Part shown: positions 12,141 through 24,199 of the stretch, in pieces
Layout of the letters: each line of letters opens with the position of its first letter
Numbering within the stretch: position 1 is the first letter of the stretch
Source: Rhodamnia argentea
Lineage: Eukaryota > Streptophyta > Magnoliopsida > Myrtales > Myrtaceae
DNA length: 64,000 nt
Assembly: GCF_020921035.1 (NCBI RefSeq)
Contig: NC_063158.1
Span: forward strand, 3,454,001-3,518,000
Reading direction: 5' to 3'
Made by a program: the position numbers and the translations under genes
Notes under the pieces: generated by a model
Database searches by the model: none
The model's input: only the letters and a program-made list of their open reading frames with translations
Told to the model about the DNA's origin: nothing

Positions 12141-12902
12141 GGAATTAATTTATCACAGACGAGCCCGACCCAAAAAGGGGTTTATGGGATTGTCATTAAC
12201 CCATCTTTAACCTACCAATAACTCAATTCGACCCAAAAAAACTTGAGGATTGAAAAAAGGAAAGACAAACAGAGATGGTCAAACGCTCGAACTCGAAGGA
12301 CGAGATAGCTCGCCGTGGCAGCGCATCACCACTGCCGGCATCATCGAACAAGCAATAGACCTTGCCGGTAACGTCGCTAATGGTAATAGCTATAAGCCGC
12401 GATATCACTCCCTTTGTTGACCGTTCTCAATGCAGTCGCTGCATTTGGCTTCCCACTCCCTCTATCTCTTAGGCGGCCAACCTTCCCAACCACCATAAAC
12501 ACAAACGGTGTTCGCCGCTTGCGTTCACCACCTTGAGGTCGCCGGTGGTGGCAAATAAGGGGACAACGAGATGGTGCCGGCATGGCAGTGGCCTCATATT
12601 GATGTCTTAGAAATGTATAATTGCAGATCTCATCTGCAGCGACCCGGCTATTTTATATCTTGTCAATATAATTTTGAAGCATTTTTCAATTTTCTGTTCG
12701 TTTAATTTTGCATGATGTGTTTCTTGATTTTCTACTCTTCAATTAATTAACATTTGCGGATTTTTTTTCCATTTTCACGTTTTTATGTTGGCTGAAGTCT
12801 ACATAATATATTTTTAAATGCGAGTTATTTAAGTGAATTTGGGTTCAACCACGAATTGGACCGAGTACAAGTCATCCAAATTGCCTTGGACAAAAAATTG
12901 GC

Positions 12903-12954
12903 TAACATGAGGTTTTTTTTTTTTTTTTTTTTAGGGTCAAAAGTTTAACATGAG
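12903..12954 (-). repeat. Ultrashort poly(T) insertion with target duplication (copy 2)
   Basis: TAACATGAG is at 12903-12911 and 12946-12954. The 34-bp insert is G, a long T-run, then AGGGTCAAAAGTT. Confidence 0.6.
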
Positions 12955-12957
12955 TTA

Positions 12958-13003
12958 AATAGGTCTATTTTTTTTTTTTTGTGGTAAAAAAATAGGTCTA
13001 TTT
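12958..13003 (-). repeat. Ultrashort poly(T) insertion with target duplication (copy 3)
   Basis: AATAGGTCTATTT is at 12958-12970 and 12991-13003 (13 bp, perfect). The 20-bp insert is ten T followed by GTGGTAAAAA. Confidence 0.65.
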
Positions 13004-13772
13004 GGTTCATACCCAATTATGACCCATCTAAATTCGGACCGACCCACCCATTTGCCACGTCTAGTATTGCATTCAAGTTTCTGCAAATGTTTACAAAATA
13101 TATCCGATAATTATTGGTTTTTTATGTGAAAATTCAAATGCGCAAACCCCTGAAAGAGAACATCTGAAACTATGACCTGCCACAATACCAACTATCCGAA
13201 CTTGGAAGAGCCATGACACAGGATACTACCCGTCCTATTTCACCTAATCATCCTCTGAATGATAATAACAGAGATACTACTCACAGCCAAAATGGAGCTT
13301 GTCCGTTAAAGACAGTAAACGGTAACCACAAGAATCTGCAAGTCAATCAGATTGATATTCTTATATACAGACAAAAATCTGCATGAATTGGTTTCAATTT
13401 CTTAAACTGATTCAACCCCTATACAGCAGAAAACTAAGAACCTGCTTGCCCAATGGACGAGGCATTGTATGGCAACAGGGGAAGATCAGGTTCTTGCCAT
13501 GTCACCGTTGTTTCAGGGTATCGAATGATTCAAATCTTGAACATGGAAGTTCTTCTACGCTCGATCCAGAAAGTAGAATCATGTTAGAGACCAGTCCCGA
13601 CTCCCAACCATTAACATTACTCGAACACCATTTACACTACGAATCAACTTCACAACAGATTGAAGTTCTATAATAAATGAACCTCATCCTGCAGTATATT
13701 TGCCATCAGATGTGCCACCTTAAGCATGCTCTGAGCGCAATCTTTACATTTCAACCCAGTGCAGGAACCATC

Positions 13773-14395
13773 TCATTCTAGTAATGGCTCCCCTTCCGCC
13801 TGAATTGTTTTGAGTTGCCTTTTTGCATAAACAGTGAAAATAATCGTGGTAGCAACTGTCCCCAAGAAGCCAAGCACATTAAAGATTATCTGGGGAGCAG
13901 ATAGTGAGTGCTGATCGTGAGAAGCATCAGCAAGAGTTTTTATCAGGATTCCTCTGCAACCAAAGTTACATCCATAAGTTCGACTGATAAAATGACTATA
14001 TACAAAGAGAATAGGTCTCTTTATGCTTCAATATTATGGCAATCCAGAAGAATCTTAGGCACTACATGTAAGGAGCATACTAGAACCAAGCACATGCAGA
14101 CAGTCAAGCTCAAAGTATTCCCCTAACCCAAATTAATAATTTTCTTTGGATCACCACTACATAATATACAGAAAAGCATTAAGTGATATAAAAAAATAGA
14201 TTTAGTTTGAAATAGAAAATCACCTTCTAAGTTTTATGAAGTCTGTCATTACAACAAACATGAAAATTCTAAAAGCGCACGTAAGGAACATATATTTAAG
14301 TGGTAAAAATGTGACTAAACAGCGTTTGAATAACCTCAAACTCGCGTAAGACATGTCTGCAAGTGTCCATGCATGAGCGCGCTCTGTGTGTGCGT

Positions 14396-14466
<71 letters not shown>

Positions 14467-15981
14467 CAGAGGGGGACAGAGAGAGAGATTACGTGTAAAT
14501 TGCCACAAATATTTCTGGCACGACACCAATCAGCGACCCAAGAATGTAGGGGAAGTATCTCACATTCGTCGCCACAGCACAGTAGTTATATAATGTATAA
14601 GGGAATGGAGATATCCTGATCAAAATAACAGCTCGAAACTGATCAAAAGAATTTCCTCTGCCAGCTGACCTAATCAAGGAAGCTCTCTTGGGATGTTTTT
14701 CTAGCCAGGTCTGCATGGGAATACAAGGTAATGTAAAACAAGAATGAAAGCACAAAGAATATCTATGTGTCGTAACTTACATCATTTATGGTATGTCCAA
14801 CCACTAATGAAGATACTTACTTGAATTTTGTGGTGGAAGAGAGAGCCAACGAAATATGGAAGCGATACACCCACAATAACTCCTGACATAATCAGCAGAA
14901 ATCCATAGCCATAGCCAAATGTCATTCCAGCAACCCACCAGGAAGGGGTTGATGGAATGAGCAGGGTGGGGAATATAGCCACAGAAGCAAAGACTAGAAC
15001 TGCAAGAACCGGAGTGCTAAATGTCGTGGTCTCCCAGTTTATTATGGGGATAACTTCCTGCAAATGAAGCACATCACAGTGAGGAAGGGCAGTGAAAACT
15101 TGCGATACTGACTAACACAAAACTTGAGAACTTTCCAAGAGCTCTGACAGGTTTTCCACACTAGTGTCTCAGAATGTAGAACACTTGACAGGCAATATAC
15201 AGGTCTTAAGTCATAATCAATACTGTCTCATAATGCCATGATAACTACACCGATAGTCTTGATATATTAGCCCAGCATTCTAAAAGAGGGGCATTCCATC
15301 CTAGAATACACATCAATGGGCAAGCTCAACTAAGCATTTTAATCATGATAAAATAAAATTCGAATCAAACAAATAATGCATAACCGTACAAGAACAGAGA
15401 CCAATAAACAATGACAGGCCACATACTTCGGAGGCAAAACATTGCCTTGCATAGTCCATCATAAGCTATAACCCACGGAATTGAGCAAATTACAATGCAT
15501 TGCAGATCACAGGAAACATAATCAAAGATTAAATATTGACACACAATATCCCCCCAACTTATCATCGAAAATAACACACTAGGTCCCCAAAACCCACACT
15601 CAAAGCCAACACAATCAATCAACCAAACATCAAGCCTCACCAATTACCTGCATTAACATAAATAAGCATCCAAAACATAAACGCAACGAAGTTTCTATAG
15701 CCAACAACAACACCAACCTTGTCCATGAGAAACGGCCAGACCCATTTGATGCAAACCGCAGCCAACAAGCCCAGGCAAGAGAACAGCAAAAACAGTTTCA
15801 CGCAATACCACACAAACCATCCGCACCTTCTTCTCGGAGAAGGAGGGTCTCTCTCCGCTTCGTCATTCCCCGAACGATCTCGCACTCCCAAGTCGAGATA
15901 ATCCCCTTTGTTCCCCTCACCCTCCTCTCCCACTCTCACCCTCAGCTCCGGAACCACCTCATCTTCTTCGTGATAAGTCAT
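13773..15981 (-). CDS. TVP38/TMEM64-family (VTT domain, SNARE-associated Golgi) membrane protein
   Basis: Exons on the minus strand are 15981-15718, 15057-14821, 14710-14493 and 13953-13773, with matching phases, giving 299 residues (Arabidopsis At1g12450 is similar in length). The acidic N-terminal tail (MTYHEEDE...) is followed by a transmembrane segment at about 57-77. The VTT/DedA core includes EVIPIINWE, IFPTLLIPSTPS, GMTFGYG and a later LIRISPFPYTLYNY re-entrant motif, and the protein ends with a C-terminal helix and short tail. Family members sit in Golgi/ER membranes; DedA-superfamily members include lipid scramblases, so lipid handling is plausible but inferred. The first donor is AAG|GTTGGT, less canonical than the others but required by phase and homology. 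A (TG)n(AG)n microsatellite lies in the last intron next to exon 3. Confidence 0.9.
14396..14465. repeat. (TG)n(AG)n compound microsatellite in an intron
   Basis: A TG-rich run grades directly into a GA run inside the last intron of the VTT gene, about 25-95 bp downstream of the exon 3 donor. Confidence 0.9.
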
Positions 15982-17140
15982 CGAATACCCACGAAAAGAC
16001 CCGGAAAAAATCGAGACTTTAAGGCACCCCAATCGCAGAAATCACCCCGTGGACTCTAGGGTTTCTGCGGAAATTGGAGAGAGCCCTCGAATTCGAATGT
16101 GGGTACCATCCGAATGAGGGTATACAACGCAGGAAGGAAACGTGGGGGCTTTCAGAGAGAATTCTGTGCACGCATTGGGTCGGATCGGAGGAGGTCAGGA
16201 AGACCGGTAGATGAGAGGGTTTTATCAATGTTGGAGAGAGAGAGAAGAAACGCAAAAGCGATTACTTACAAGCTGAAGGCAAGCATTGATTAAAAGCGAG
16301 CAAGTGAAAAATGGCGTCATACGGCCATAGTTTAGGATTTGCGCTTTTTTATCTGAAAATATAATTCAGTAGGCTTCCGTTGCGGCGATGAATGATGATG
16401 ATGATGATGATGATGATAAAGGCCATGAAGGTCTTGACATGGGCATGTGATGGACGCAGAGGATTGAGACACGTGGCGAGGCATGAGTTGCTCGGAGTGA
16501 CAGGCGAGGCACCGGTGTCGATCACTTGGGGAAAACGTTTTTGTCGTGACTTCGCCGTCACGGTGGGCATGTTTTTTTTCTTATGTTGCCCCACTCATAT
16601 TTCTTATTTATATTATTTTAGTCCTTATATTTCCATGTCATATCTCATTTGGTCCATAATCGGTATTGTTGGCACAATTTTAGATCTAAAGAAGGTTACT
16701 TTTGATGCGCATAATTGTTGCACGGATAAAACATATGCTGGTCAAAATTATTTGCTCGAGCGAATTAGGATAAAAAATGCTTCTTATGAGAATATGGGGT
16801 GATCCGGTGATTATAATTCGGTTCAAATCATTAAAAACAAAATCGAAAAGAATCGAAGTTTTAGGTTTGTTTTAGTTCGAGATCTGGTTTAGGAAGTTTG
16901 ATCGGAATCTGATTCTCCAATACTCTTTTTTTTTTTTTTTGGGTCAACCAATACTCAATTGAAGTGCCGGATGTTGAACATTTTTCCTCTCTACTTTTTG
17001 TCAGATCATAAGCAAGCTCATACTAAAAATTATGATTTGCAAATTTTTTATTGGCTATGTTGAGGAATTTTGAAGGGCTAATTTGGTTTTAATCATCAAG
17101 TTATTGTTTGTTTTGGCATCGATATGATTGTAAATCGAAA
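15982..17140. other. VTT gene upstream region and intergenic DNA
   Basis: This holds the VTT promoter/leader (minus strand), then an (ATG)n microsatellite at about 16388-16416. DNA with 'ccggt/ggttc' motifs at 16800-16925 resembles the GGTTC-rich repeats seen near 31 and 39.5 kb. No supported gene. Confidence 0.4.
16917..16956 (-). repeat. Ultrashort poly(T) insertion with target duplication (copy 4)
   Basis: CCAATACTC is at 16917-16925 and 16948-16956. The 22-bp insert is a T-run followed by GGGTCAA. Confidence 0.65.
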
Positions 17141-17800
17141 ATTTTTAAATAAAGACCTAAAATTGTCCTTATTTTCTCAAATAAGTGCATGAAGTGGATA
17201 TTGTTTAAAATAAATGCCTGAAATAGCCATGACCATTCCAAATAAGGGGTCAACCTAACTAGCTCGCTAGATATTTTGGCCAATCAAGGGCATTTTCGTC
17301 CAAATTTTAACCTAAATTTTAATTAAATTAGATTAAAAATTGAAAAGCTTAAAGTTTAAAAAAATTAAAAGAAAAAACCTAGGCAGGAGGGTTGGCCCTC
17401 CACATGTGGCCACCGCTCCATTGCCGGTGCGGCAGCGACGATGGCCGACGTGGTTGCCGGCGACCCTCTCGAGAATCAAGCGAGGCCGATATCCTCTCCT
17501 AGACCTAGGCGACAATCGGCTGGCCCTTGCCTCCGGTCGGCGATGGGATAGAGGGCCAACCCTCTCGCCCGTTTTTTTTTTTTTTGTGCTCTTTTAAGTC
17601 TTACATTTTTTTTTCTTTTTTGAGTTTCCCCTTTTTATTGATTTTTTTTTATTTTTTAACCTAGGCGAGGCCGGCCCGCGGCTTTCGAGGGCCCTTACCT
17701 GGCTCTCTCAGGGCATCGTTGGTGGTCGGCCATCGCCTGAGACTGGCCACTGCGAAAAGGAAAGAAAAAATTAGAAAAAAAGTAAAACAAAAGAAATTCG
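17140..17800. mobile_element. Partial TIR element with GC-rich core
   Basis: The left arm (17140-17340) matches the arm of the complete element at 40504-41188: 'aaataagtgcatgaagtgga', 'aaggg(g)tcaacc', and 'ggccaatcaagggcattttcg' against 'gatcggccaaaatattt'. GC-rich cores lie at 17385-17565 and 17660-17755, separated by a pyrimidine tract. No clear right arm was found, so the copy is truncated or rearranged. Confidence 0.5.
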
Positions 17801-19035
17801 AAGCCCCAGCGTCCTACTTATAGAGAGAGGGGCAGCGAAGAAGATGAAGGCGTGGGACCCGCATCGGACCACAATGTCTTTAACACGATTTTTTTTTCAT
17901 TTATATTATATGGTATATTATTCTTTTTTTCTTTTGCTTTGGTCGGAATATGATATTGTTCTTTGCTGCGAAGAAAAGGAGAAGAAAAGAATCCGATGGG
18001 CTTGGGAGGACCCACTGGACCGACCGGCTGTGGGCCCCACACTAGCATTTCAAACCCTTATTCGAAATTTTTCCATAAAAAATTGATACAAAAGATAATT
18101 TTCATAATGAGTTGTTTCATAAAAAGCAAAACAAAAGAAATTAAAATCACTCTAGTGCAGAATCATACTAAGCTAAGATTTGGGCTTTGTTTGTCTAGTG
18201 AAAATCGAATAATCTGAAAAATATTTTTCTTAAATCATTTTTGCCACTTGAAATAATTAGTCAATAAAAATAATTCATTATATATTTAAATATTTTTGTG
18301 AACGATGTAAATATTTTTTTGTTCATTCATTTTCTGTAAGCGATACAAACGATTATTTATATAAAAAAAATATTTTCGCAAAACAAATTAAACCTTTTGG
18401 TTTGAGAAAATTATATAGGACGAAAGAAATTACAGCATCCACCGATGAAAGAAACTTTAAACGAACAAGTATCATACACCTTGGATTCGAACGAGGGTAG
18501 CTCGACCGCCAAATCAATGGTGGATGAGATTTGCTTATACAAGATTTTGTGTCCACCTGTGTTGTGATACATACTCTATTTTATCTTCTTCTTTTTTAAT
18601 CGAGGAGGGAAGGTGAAGAATAATTTTGCTACCAAAGGCGGTAGAGAATCAGAATCTTCCCTTTTGTTTTGCCTTATGAAAAGCAATCATATGATATTGT
18701 CGGTGCGTCTTTTGTTAATTTCATGGAATCGTCCCCTTTTGGGCCTCCAATTTGGTGACAACTTCTGGACAACATAAATAAGTAAATAAAAACACGAAGA
18801 TGCGTCATATCATTTTTTTTTTCAACGCGATTAACCAAACGAGTAGACCAACAATGGACCAATCGTAGTTTTTCGATATCCTTGATAATGAAATCACATC
18901 AAATCAAGTTGACCGACTTTTAAATAAAAACATTTTGAGTATTGTTATAATAACGCCAGATATTTTGCACAAGTTCTAAGAAAAACGACGATATACAAGT
19001 GCGCATATCGCGTGCCTATTAACTTCGAGAGAATA
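17800..19035. other. AT-rich intergenic DNA
   Basis: No supported gene. The stretch at 18180-18360 ('ttttgtgaacgatgtaaata', 'ttctgtaagcgatacaaacg') looks like a degraded short TIR/MITE of the kind also present near 50.9 kb. Confidence 0.3.
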
Positions 19036-19620
19036 ACATCATAAGTGTCAAAAGTTGTAGATGATGCTTACTTTATTGCTAAATTTTTTGTAATCACTTA
19101 AGTGTCAATATTTTAAAAAAAAAATAATCTTTTTAGTGCCAACTCAAATCTATTTGGTCGGAAATCGGACGTGGCTTTTTCCAATTAATATCGTAAGCTT
19201 GAGCTACTCGTCGGACACCTAGTCAGTAATAAAAAAAAATAAAAGTTAAAAAAAATTCATAAATAAAAAAACTTAATTAGATTAAATAAATAAAGATAAA
19301 AGTTTATAATATAAAAAAAAAAAAAAAAGGAACAACAACTCACGCACGCAGAGGCCGAGCCCCGGCTAGTGGCCACTACCACAACCGCCGGGAAGAGACG
19401 ACTAAGCCTCCTTGAGCTAGGCAAACCTCGCCGGTCATCGCCTAGGGCCCAATGGCCCGGATCTAGGGCTAGGCACAATGCTTGCTCCAGATTGGAGCGA
19501 GGGTTGCTAGTCGTCGCTTGGAGCCGACAAGGCCTCGCCCAAGGTTCCCCGTTCTCACCGACTTTCAATGATTTCTTCTTGCCGTTTGAACCAGGTGAGC
19601 TCCTTGATACACCATGTTCT
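19035..19620. mobile_element. Partial TIR element with GC-rich core ('gtgtcaaaag' arms)
   Basis: The left arm carries AAGTGTCAAAAGTTGTA, 'cacttaagtgtcaata' and 'ggtcggaaatcggacgtggc', as in the elements at 10.3 and 37.3 kb. It is followed by an AT-rich stretch and a GC-rich core (19350-19560). The right arm is not recognisable. Confidence 0.45.
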
Positions 19621-19894
19621 GCTTAGTATGAAGCACTAAATCGGTTGATGAATTTTTTAACAAATTTTGTTGAACCGAGGTCTATTCATAATAAATAGTT
19701 TCGAGTCATAGCTTTATATGTCGGGTTTAGGTTGAAACTTCGCAGAAAAACTCAAATCCGAAGCTTGTATCTTGAATGCATATAACTTGTTCGACGTTTT
19801 GCTTGAATGAAATCTTAGCCATCGGGCGCTCGACACGAGGGTTGCCAAGCATCGGGGAGGCTCAAGTGACCTTCACTAGCCCTTCCCAACGGCC

Positions 19895-20345
19895 GTAGTA
19901 ACGGCCAATTCGGTCTTAAAATTTTCAATTTGATCAATTTGATCCTAAATGTTTAAACGATTTTCCAATGTAGCTATCCGCTAAAAATCGCAGACATGGA
20001 CACTAACTGTCTTATGTGACACAACCAACACTAGTGAGGATGACTTTTATTTTTAATTTTTTAAAAACTTTTTTGGATTTTTGTTCTGTTTTCCCCTAAA
20101 ATAGGGGAAATAGAAAAAGGAATGAAGAAAAAGAAAAAAATTAGAACATTTTAGTTAAATTGCAAAGTGGTTGTGCTGCGTAGGACGACCAGTGCTAACT
20201 GGATCGCTATGTCGGCGATTTCCGATCAAAATTGGTTGGAATGACTATATTAACAAATTGTCAAAAGATTTAGGACTAAATTGGACAAATTAAAAAGATT
20301 GAATTAGCCGTTAGGTTTAGGGCTTTTGAATAATTTTTCTTTACT
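19895..20345. mobile_element. MITE of the 'gtcctaaacc' arm family
   Basis: Inverted arms: on the left 'ggccaattcggtcttaaaa...tcctaaatg', on the right 'ttaggactaaattggacaaattaaaaagattgaattagcc'. Internal 'gctaaaaatcgcagacatgg' and its inverted partner 'tcggcgatttccgatcaaaa' are also seen in sister copies. Confidence 0.55.
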
Positions 20346-20562
20346 ATAAGTATCAATCATCTAAGAGAAAATAAAAATCTTGAAAAGGAAAACAAAATCA
20401 AGAAATAGGAGAGCATGTAAAGATGGACTCTCATATTTTTGTTGTTTGATATAAATAGAAGGAGTTTTAGGATTATCATTGACAAAAAAACTATCAACGG
20501 TAATATTTAACTATTTTAGTTATCAGATAAGTTCCTATCTTGAGCAAAAAAAAGTACCTTGC

Positions 20563-20601
20563 TTCTTAACAAAGTTTTTTTTTTTGGTCGAATTCTTAAC
20601 A
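20563..20601 (-). repeat. Ultrashort poly(T) insertion with target duplication (copy 5)
   Basis: TTCTTAACA is at 20563-20571 and 20593-20601. The 21-bp insert is AAG, a T-run, then GGTCGAA, the complement of TTCGACC plus poly(A). Confidence 0.65.
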
Positions 20602-20633
20602 GGGTTAATTAATACAGAAAATTACAATTTGGG

Positions 20634-20831
20634 TTACATGTGTCGACATGGGGGATATCTATTAACCCGACTTAGCCACTTCACGATGCAATTATCATGA
20701 AACTCATGAGAGCAAACGGTGCAACTAATTTCATCACCCGTTATACAATTTGAGCAAACGGTGCGACTAATTTCATCACCCGTTACACAATTTACCGCGT
20801 CAGTTGATGATAGTCGGGGATATATGACCAA
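20634..20831 (-). pseudogene. Decayed RING-H2 fragment
   Basis: The minus-strand reading ends with GDEISCTVCSHEFHDNC, IVKWL and PPCRHM, clearly related to the RING finger at 21967-22722 (GDEVSRLGCSHEFHSSC, IEKWL, CPTCRHK). The first zinc-ligand pair is absent and the CPxC pair reads YPPC, so zinc binding would fail. An in-frame 42-bp tandem duplication (20710-20751 and 20752-20793, two mismatches) repeats the segment NC(V/I)TGDEIS(R/C)TVCS. Only the C-terminal part of the gene is left. Confidence 0.65.
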
Positions 20832-21004
20832 AATCCGACCCGATCCACCGCTGGAAAGGGGTCCTATGATCTTCTACATCCTAGGTCTTCCCGTTCTATC
20901 CTGATGGTTCATCGGAAAAAGAACCACGTGATAGTCATTAGGCATGTTGAACTTATCTTTGGGGCAATGGTTAGCAGCATTATGCATTCAAACGTGATGA
21001 TAAT

Positions 21005-21380
21005 AATTTTCTTTAGGGTAGATGACACAGATTGTCCCTAAATTTAAGATCAATATATAATATGGTTCCTAAACTTTAAATTTGATCAATGTAGTCCCTG
21101 AACTTTAAATTTGATCAATGTAGTCCCTAAACTTTAGCCCAACATACAATGTTATTGATGAATTTTTAATATTTTTATTGTGGTCCGTGAACTTTTGGTG
21201 TATATTCAATTTAGATCACGAAACGTATGAAAATATTCAATGATATCCCTTGAATTAATGAATGGACAATGTTCAACATTTTCATACAATCCATGGACCA
21301 AAGTGAAGATATACTAAAAATCAGAAGACCACATTGAACAGATTAAAAATTAAGGGACGGCATTAAACGTGACTATTGAT
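21005..21380. repeat. Short TIR-like repeat with internal tandem units
   Basis: Alternating 'gtccctaaactttaaatttgatcaat' type units occur, with two near-identical units at about 21074-21130. The reverse complement side is 'ccatggaccaaagtgaag...gggacggcattaaacgtg'. It resembles the other alternating 'not-yet-accounted' MITEs but with different words. No gene. Confidence 0.4.
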
Positions 21381-21384
21381 ATTA

Positions 21385-21700
21385 GAAGACAAACACAACG
21401 AAATAAAGACTAAAAACGAGAAAGAGAAATGGAAACACAAGGTTTATTTTGATTTACTCTTAAACTAGTATTACATATAGTCGAAGATTTTACTATGATT
21501 AGTACCTACACCTTTCTGTTACAATACACAATTACAAAAGAAAGAGAAAAGTACACTACATCTAACAGTAGTTATTCATGGGATTAAGCCCGAACTATCA
21601 ATAAAATACGGATTCAAACTATTAAAGCCTTTTGCCAATAAAGAAGCGGGATCTACGTATCGTCCTCTTGATGGAGAGTATGAATCACAACCTAACAATA
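21385..21700 (-). mobile_element. Copia-type LTR end (reverse orientation), copy 1
   Basis: 'aaaaacgagaaagagaaatg' with an A-rich segment, then 'gatttactcttaaactagta' and 'cgaagattttactatgatta', align with the copies at 23.9, 49.2 and 51.7 kb. On the minus strand this reads as the 3' part of a copia-type LTR. No internal coding region is attached. Confidence 0.45.
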
Positions 21701-21966
21701 GCATCATTCCCTAACTTTTAATAAGGGCGAAGTTATTTATTGTTTGCACTTGGTAATGTAAGAAAACAAACTTCCGCCGCGCGCCTAATCCACACGCATG
21801 AGCTCATTCCTTAACCACTGATTATGCCAATCTGGTAGAATTGATTAGGGTGCAATAGCAAAGCCAACCCCACGGAATTAGATTTCAATATAATATAGAA
21901 CAAATCCTTGCGTATAATTGCAGTACGGTTAGTGTCCAAAAGGGAGCCCAAATCAAGAAGCATAGA

Positions 21967-22722
21967 TTACAACGTGGGTAACTTGTGTCTACATGTAGGA
22001 CAAGTATGTGCAATCTTTAGCCACTTCTCGATGCAGCTGCTGTGAAATTCGTGAGAGCAACCCAAGCGACTCACCTCATCGCCCACCGCCGGCTCTTCCA
22101 GGCAGATCCCACAAACCTCGCTCGGATCACGGTGCTTCCGTATCACCGCCTTCTCCAGACCCGGAATTGCCGGCTCCGACGCCATCTTGAACCTCTGGAG
22201 CATCTCAGGGATGTTGATTGGCAGAATCGCCTCCATTAGACTCCAACCCATCTCTCGAATTTCGTCCTCGGGAAGGGTGACCACCTTCGCTATGTCCACC
22301 AAGATGCCAAACCTCTTGCGCCCCTTGTTGCGAGGGTCGCTCACGACTCGGCATGCGACGCTCAAGATCTGGGACACGATCTCGTCCCGAGCCTGATCTG
22401 CTCGACCCCCACCTTCCCTACATTCCGGATCGATCCATCTCAATCGATCCAAAGGGAACGGCGACCGCAGGTTGTCGAGCGTGAAAGATATGAATCCCCG
22501 AGAGGGCAACTGCGGGGAGTCGTCGGTAGACACCAACGGCGCGCACTCAAAGTGCTGCTCCGAGTAATGGGTGCAGATGCAAGAGAATGGCGATGGGAAT
22601 GGGCCGGACGACTCGTACATGGACCGAATGATGTATGTGACGTGCATGAGAGCGTGAGGCAGCGACAGGTCATCGCGCATCCACTTCGGAGAAGCAGAAA
22701 CATGAACTTGATAGTTGGACAT
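21967..22722 (-). CDS. RING-H2 finger protein (probable E3 ubiquitin ligase), full-length copy
   Basis: This is an intronless 251-residue ORF. The C-terminal RING-H2 (about 202-245) has spacing CGIC-x14-CSH-x2-H-x2-C-x10-CPTC, all eight zinc ligands present, ending CRHKLPTL. The N-terminal about 195 residues contain MSNYQVHVSASPKWM and a PLDRLRWIDPECREGGG stretch but no domain I recognise. Such single-exon RING-H2 proteins usually act as substrate-selecting E3 ligases. A shortened tandem copy (24889-25290) and a decayed relic (20634-20831) lie alongside on the same strand, making a small local cluster. Partner and substrate are unknown. Confidence 0.82.
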   Translation of the reverse strand: MSNYQVHVSASPKWMRDDLSLPHALMHVTYIIRSMYESSGPFPSPFSCICTHYSEQHFECAPLVSTDDSPQLPSRGFISFTLDNLRSPFPLDRLRWIDPECREGGGRADQARDEIVSQILSVACRVVSDPRNKGRKRFGILVDIAKVVTLPEDEIREMGWSLMEAILPINIPEMLQRFKMASEPAIPGLEKAVIRKHRDPSEVCGICLEEPAVGDEVSRLGCSHEFHSSCIEKWLKIAHTCPTCRHKLPTL

Positions 22723-23250
22723 CTGTTTTTTACTTCGTGATCGGAGTTTGAGAATTCACGGCCAAATATGCATTTACAAAACGTAAGAGTCCTTCTTATA
22801 CACACTTGAGTATGACAAGATAAAATCCAATTCGGAAACCTGGGATTGTCATCTATTCCTAGTAGGTAAAGACTTCCTAGTGTCGGTCAGATAATTTTAT
22901 TTCAAACCCAGTTTTCAAATTAAGGAGAGTTACCACAATACAAGATTAACTTATTGATCTATGTGTTCTACCTATTTGTCTAAGTACGCAATATCTTTAA
23001 GTTATTTCAAGCAATATAAGCTATTACTTTTCTTTTGGGGGTAATCCAGTGACTCGAACATGGAAACCCGCCACTTCTATGGAGAAAAAAAAAAGTATAG
23101 ATTATAGTTAGGGTTTTTCGCTCAAGGGTTATCCTCTAGAATATTATCTATGAAGAACCGAGTAGAGTTGTATCACAAATCTACATGTCATCTCTATTTT
23201 AATTTGGGAACTTCTCACAATCGAAATGCTTTATTTGAATTTGACTAATT

Positions 23251-23890
23251 TACTTTAATGAATCCTAGAAAAAACATACAATATAGATGGTAACCAATAA
23301 ATTTCAACTCTATTCAAAACTTACAACAGATTAACTTGGTCGATTTCGACCAAAAAAAAAAAAACTTGGTCGATGCTCAATTCAAATTTATACCAATGAG
23401 AAATCGAACAATTTAGGACATGCCACCAGTTTATAAAGGCGAAAGACAATCTATAATGCTAAAATAAACAAATATTTACGGTCCAAGTAACGAAAATTGC
23501 AATAAAAGTTGAACTTCAAAAGCCTATCAACCTAAAGCTGGAACTCATTATTTTTCTTCAAAAGCTTATAAGTTCCTTTAAGATATTGTCTGTTAAGTCT
23601 CACCAATGATCCGAAATGATGAATGAGAAGCCAAGTGTTCGTTTCTATTAGGGCAATTAGTAAGTAGTTTGGTGGCTTTGAAATTAAAAGATAACACCAT
23701 AAACATAGGGGAATTACGAAATTTTAACTGATTCATACAAAACATCATGTCATTTATGTTGTTAATTTTATGTTATTTTCAAAGACAGGGTTCGGCGAGG
23801 TTCAGCCGTAGAAAATGTACTCTTTGTTTGTGATAGATTAAAAAATAAGTGAACATAAGAGAGATGAAAACCAGTTGACAGAGAGTCCAA
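23251..23890. other. Spacer between the two RING duplication units
   Basis: AT-rich DNA with one poly(A) microinsertion and no supported gene. Confidence 0.4.
23333..23374 (+). repeat. Ultrashort poly(A) insertion with target duplication (copy 6)
   Basis: AACTTGGTCGAT is at 23333-23344 and 23363-23374 (12 bp, perfect). The 18-bp insert is TTCGACC followed by an A-run. Confidence 0.7.
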
Positions 23891-23897
23891 ATACCAT

Positions 23898-24085
23898 ATA
23901 CGTTAGGATTCGGTGCACAAACCACAAACGAAGTAAAACATAAAAGCGAGAAAATGAAATCGAGACACAAGGTTTATATTGGTTCGCCTTTAAAATAAGA
24001 TTACATCTAGCAGAGGATTCCACTATAACTAGCACATCACACCACTCTGTTACATCCCTCAATTGCAAGAGAAAGAGATGATATA
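23898..24085 (-). mobile_element. Copia-type LTR end (reverse orientation), copy 2
   Basis: GGATTCGGTGCACAAACCAC, 'aaaagcgagaaaatgaaatc', 'ggttcgcctttaaaataaga' and 'gcagaggattccactataac' follow the order of the copies at 49.2 and 51.7 kb. On the minus strand the end reads CGAATCCTAAC. It sits at the start of the second RING duplication unit. Confidence 0.5.
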
Positions 24086-24199
24086 TGGCAATAACTATTT
24101 TTCTGTTCTTTCTTTTTCTTTTTCTCTTTTTTCTTCTCCTTCTTCCTCCAGCTGACGGGGTTGATCTCACAATCGCTGGGCAAGCTCAACCTCGCTCTC

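Larger units (their letters stand above)
12140..13075. mobile_element. Probable TE relic with GACCC-rich ends
   Basis: The stretch begins with 'gacgagcccgaccc' and ends near 'ggaccgacccacccatt'. It encloses a GC-richer segment (12280-12560) and AT-rich DNA. Neither border nor target duplication is certain. Two poly(T) microinsertions have landed inside it at 12903-12954 and 12958-13003. No transposase reading frame is visible. Confidence 0.3.

Noticed and set aside
14363..14619. ORFs with CVCVCV and EREREE runs
   Set aside because: Direct translation of the (TG)n(AG)n microsatellite in an intron.
15637..15717. Extension of VTT exon 1 through the GCAG|GTAATT donor
   Set aside because: That donor leaves exon 1 in phase 1, while the next exon starts in phase 0; AAG|GTTGGT at 15718/15717 fits phase and the family sequence.
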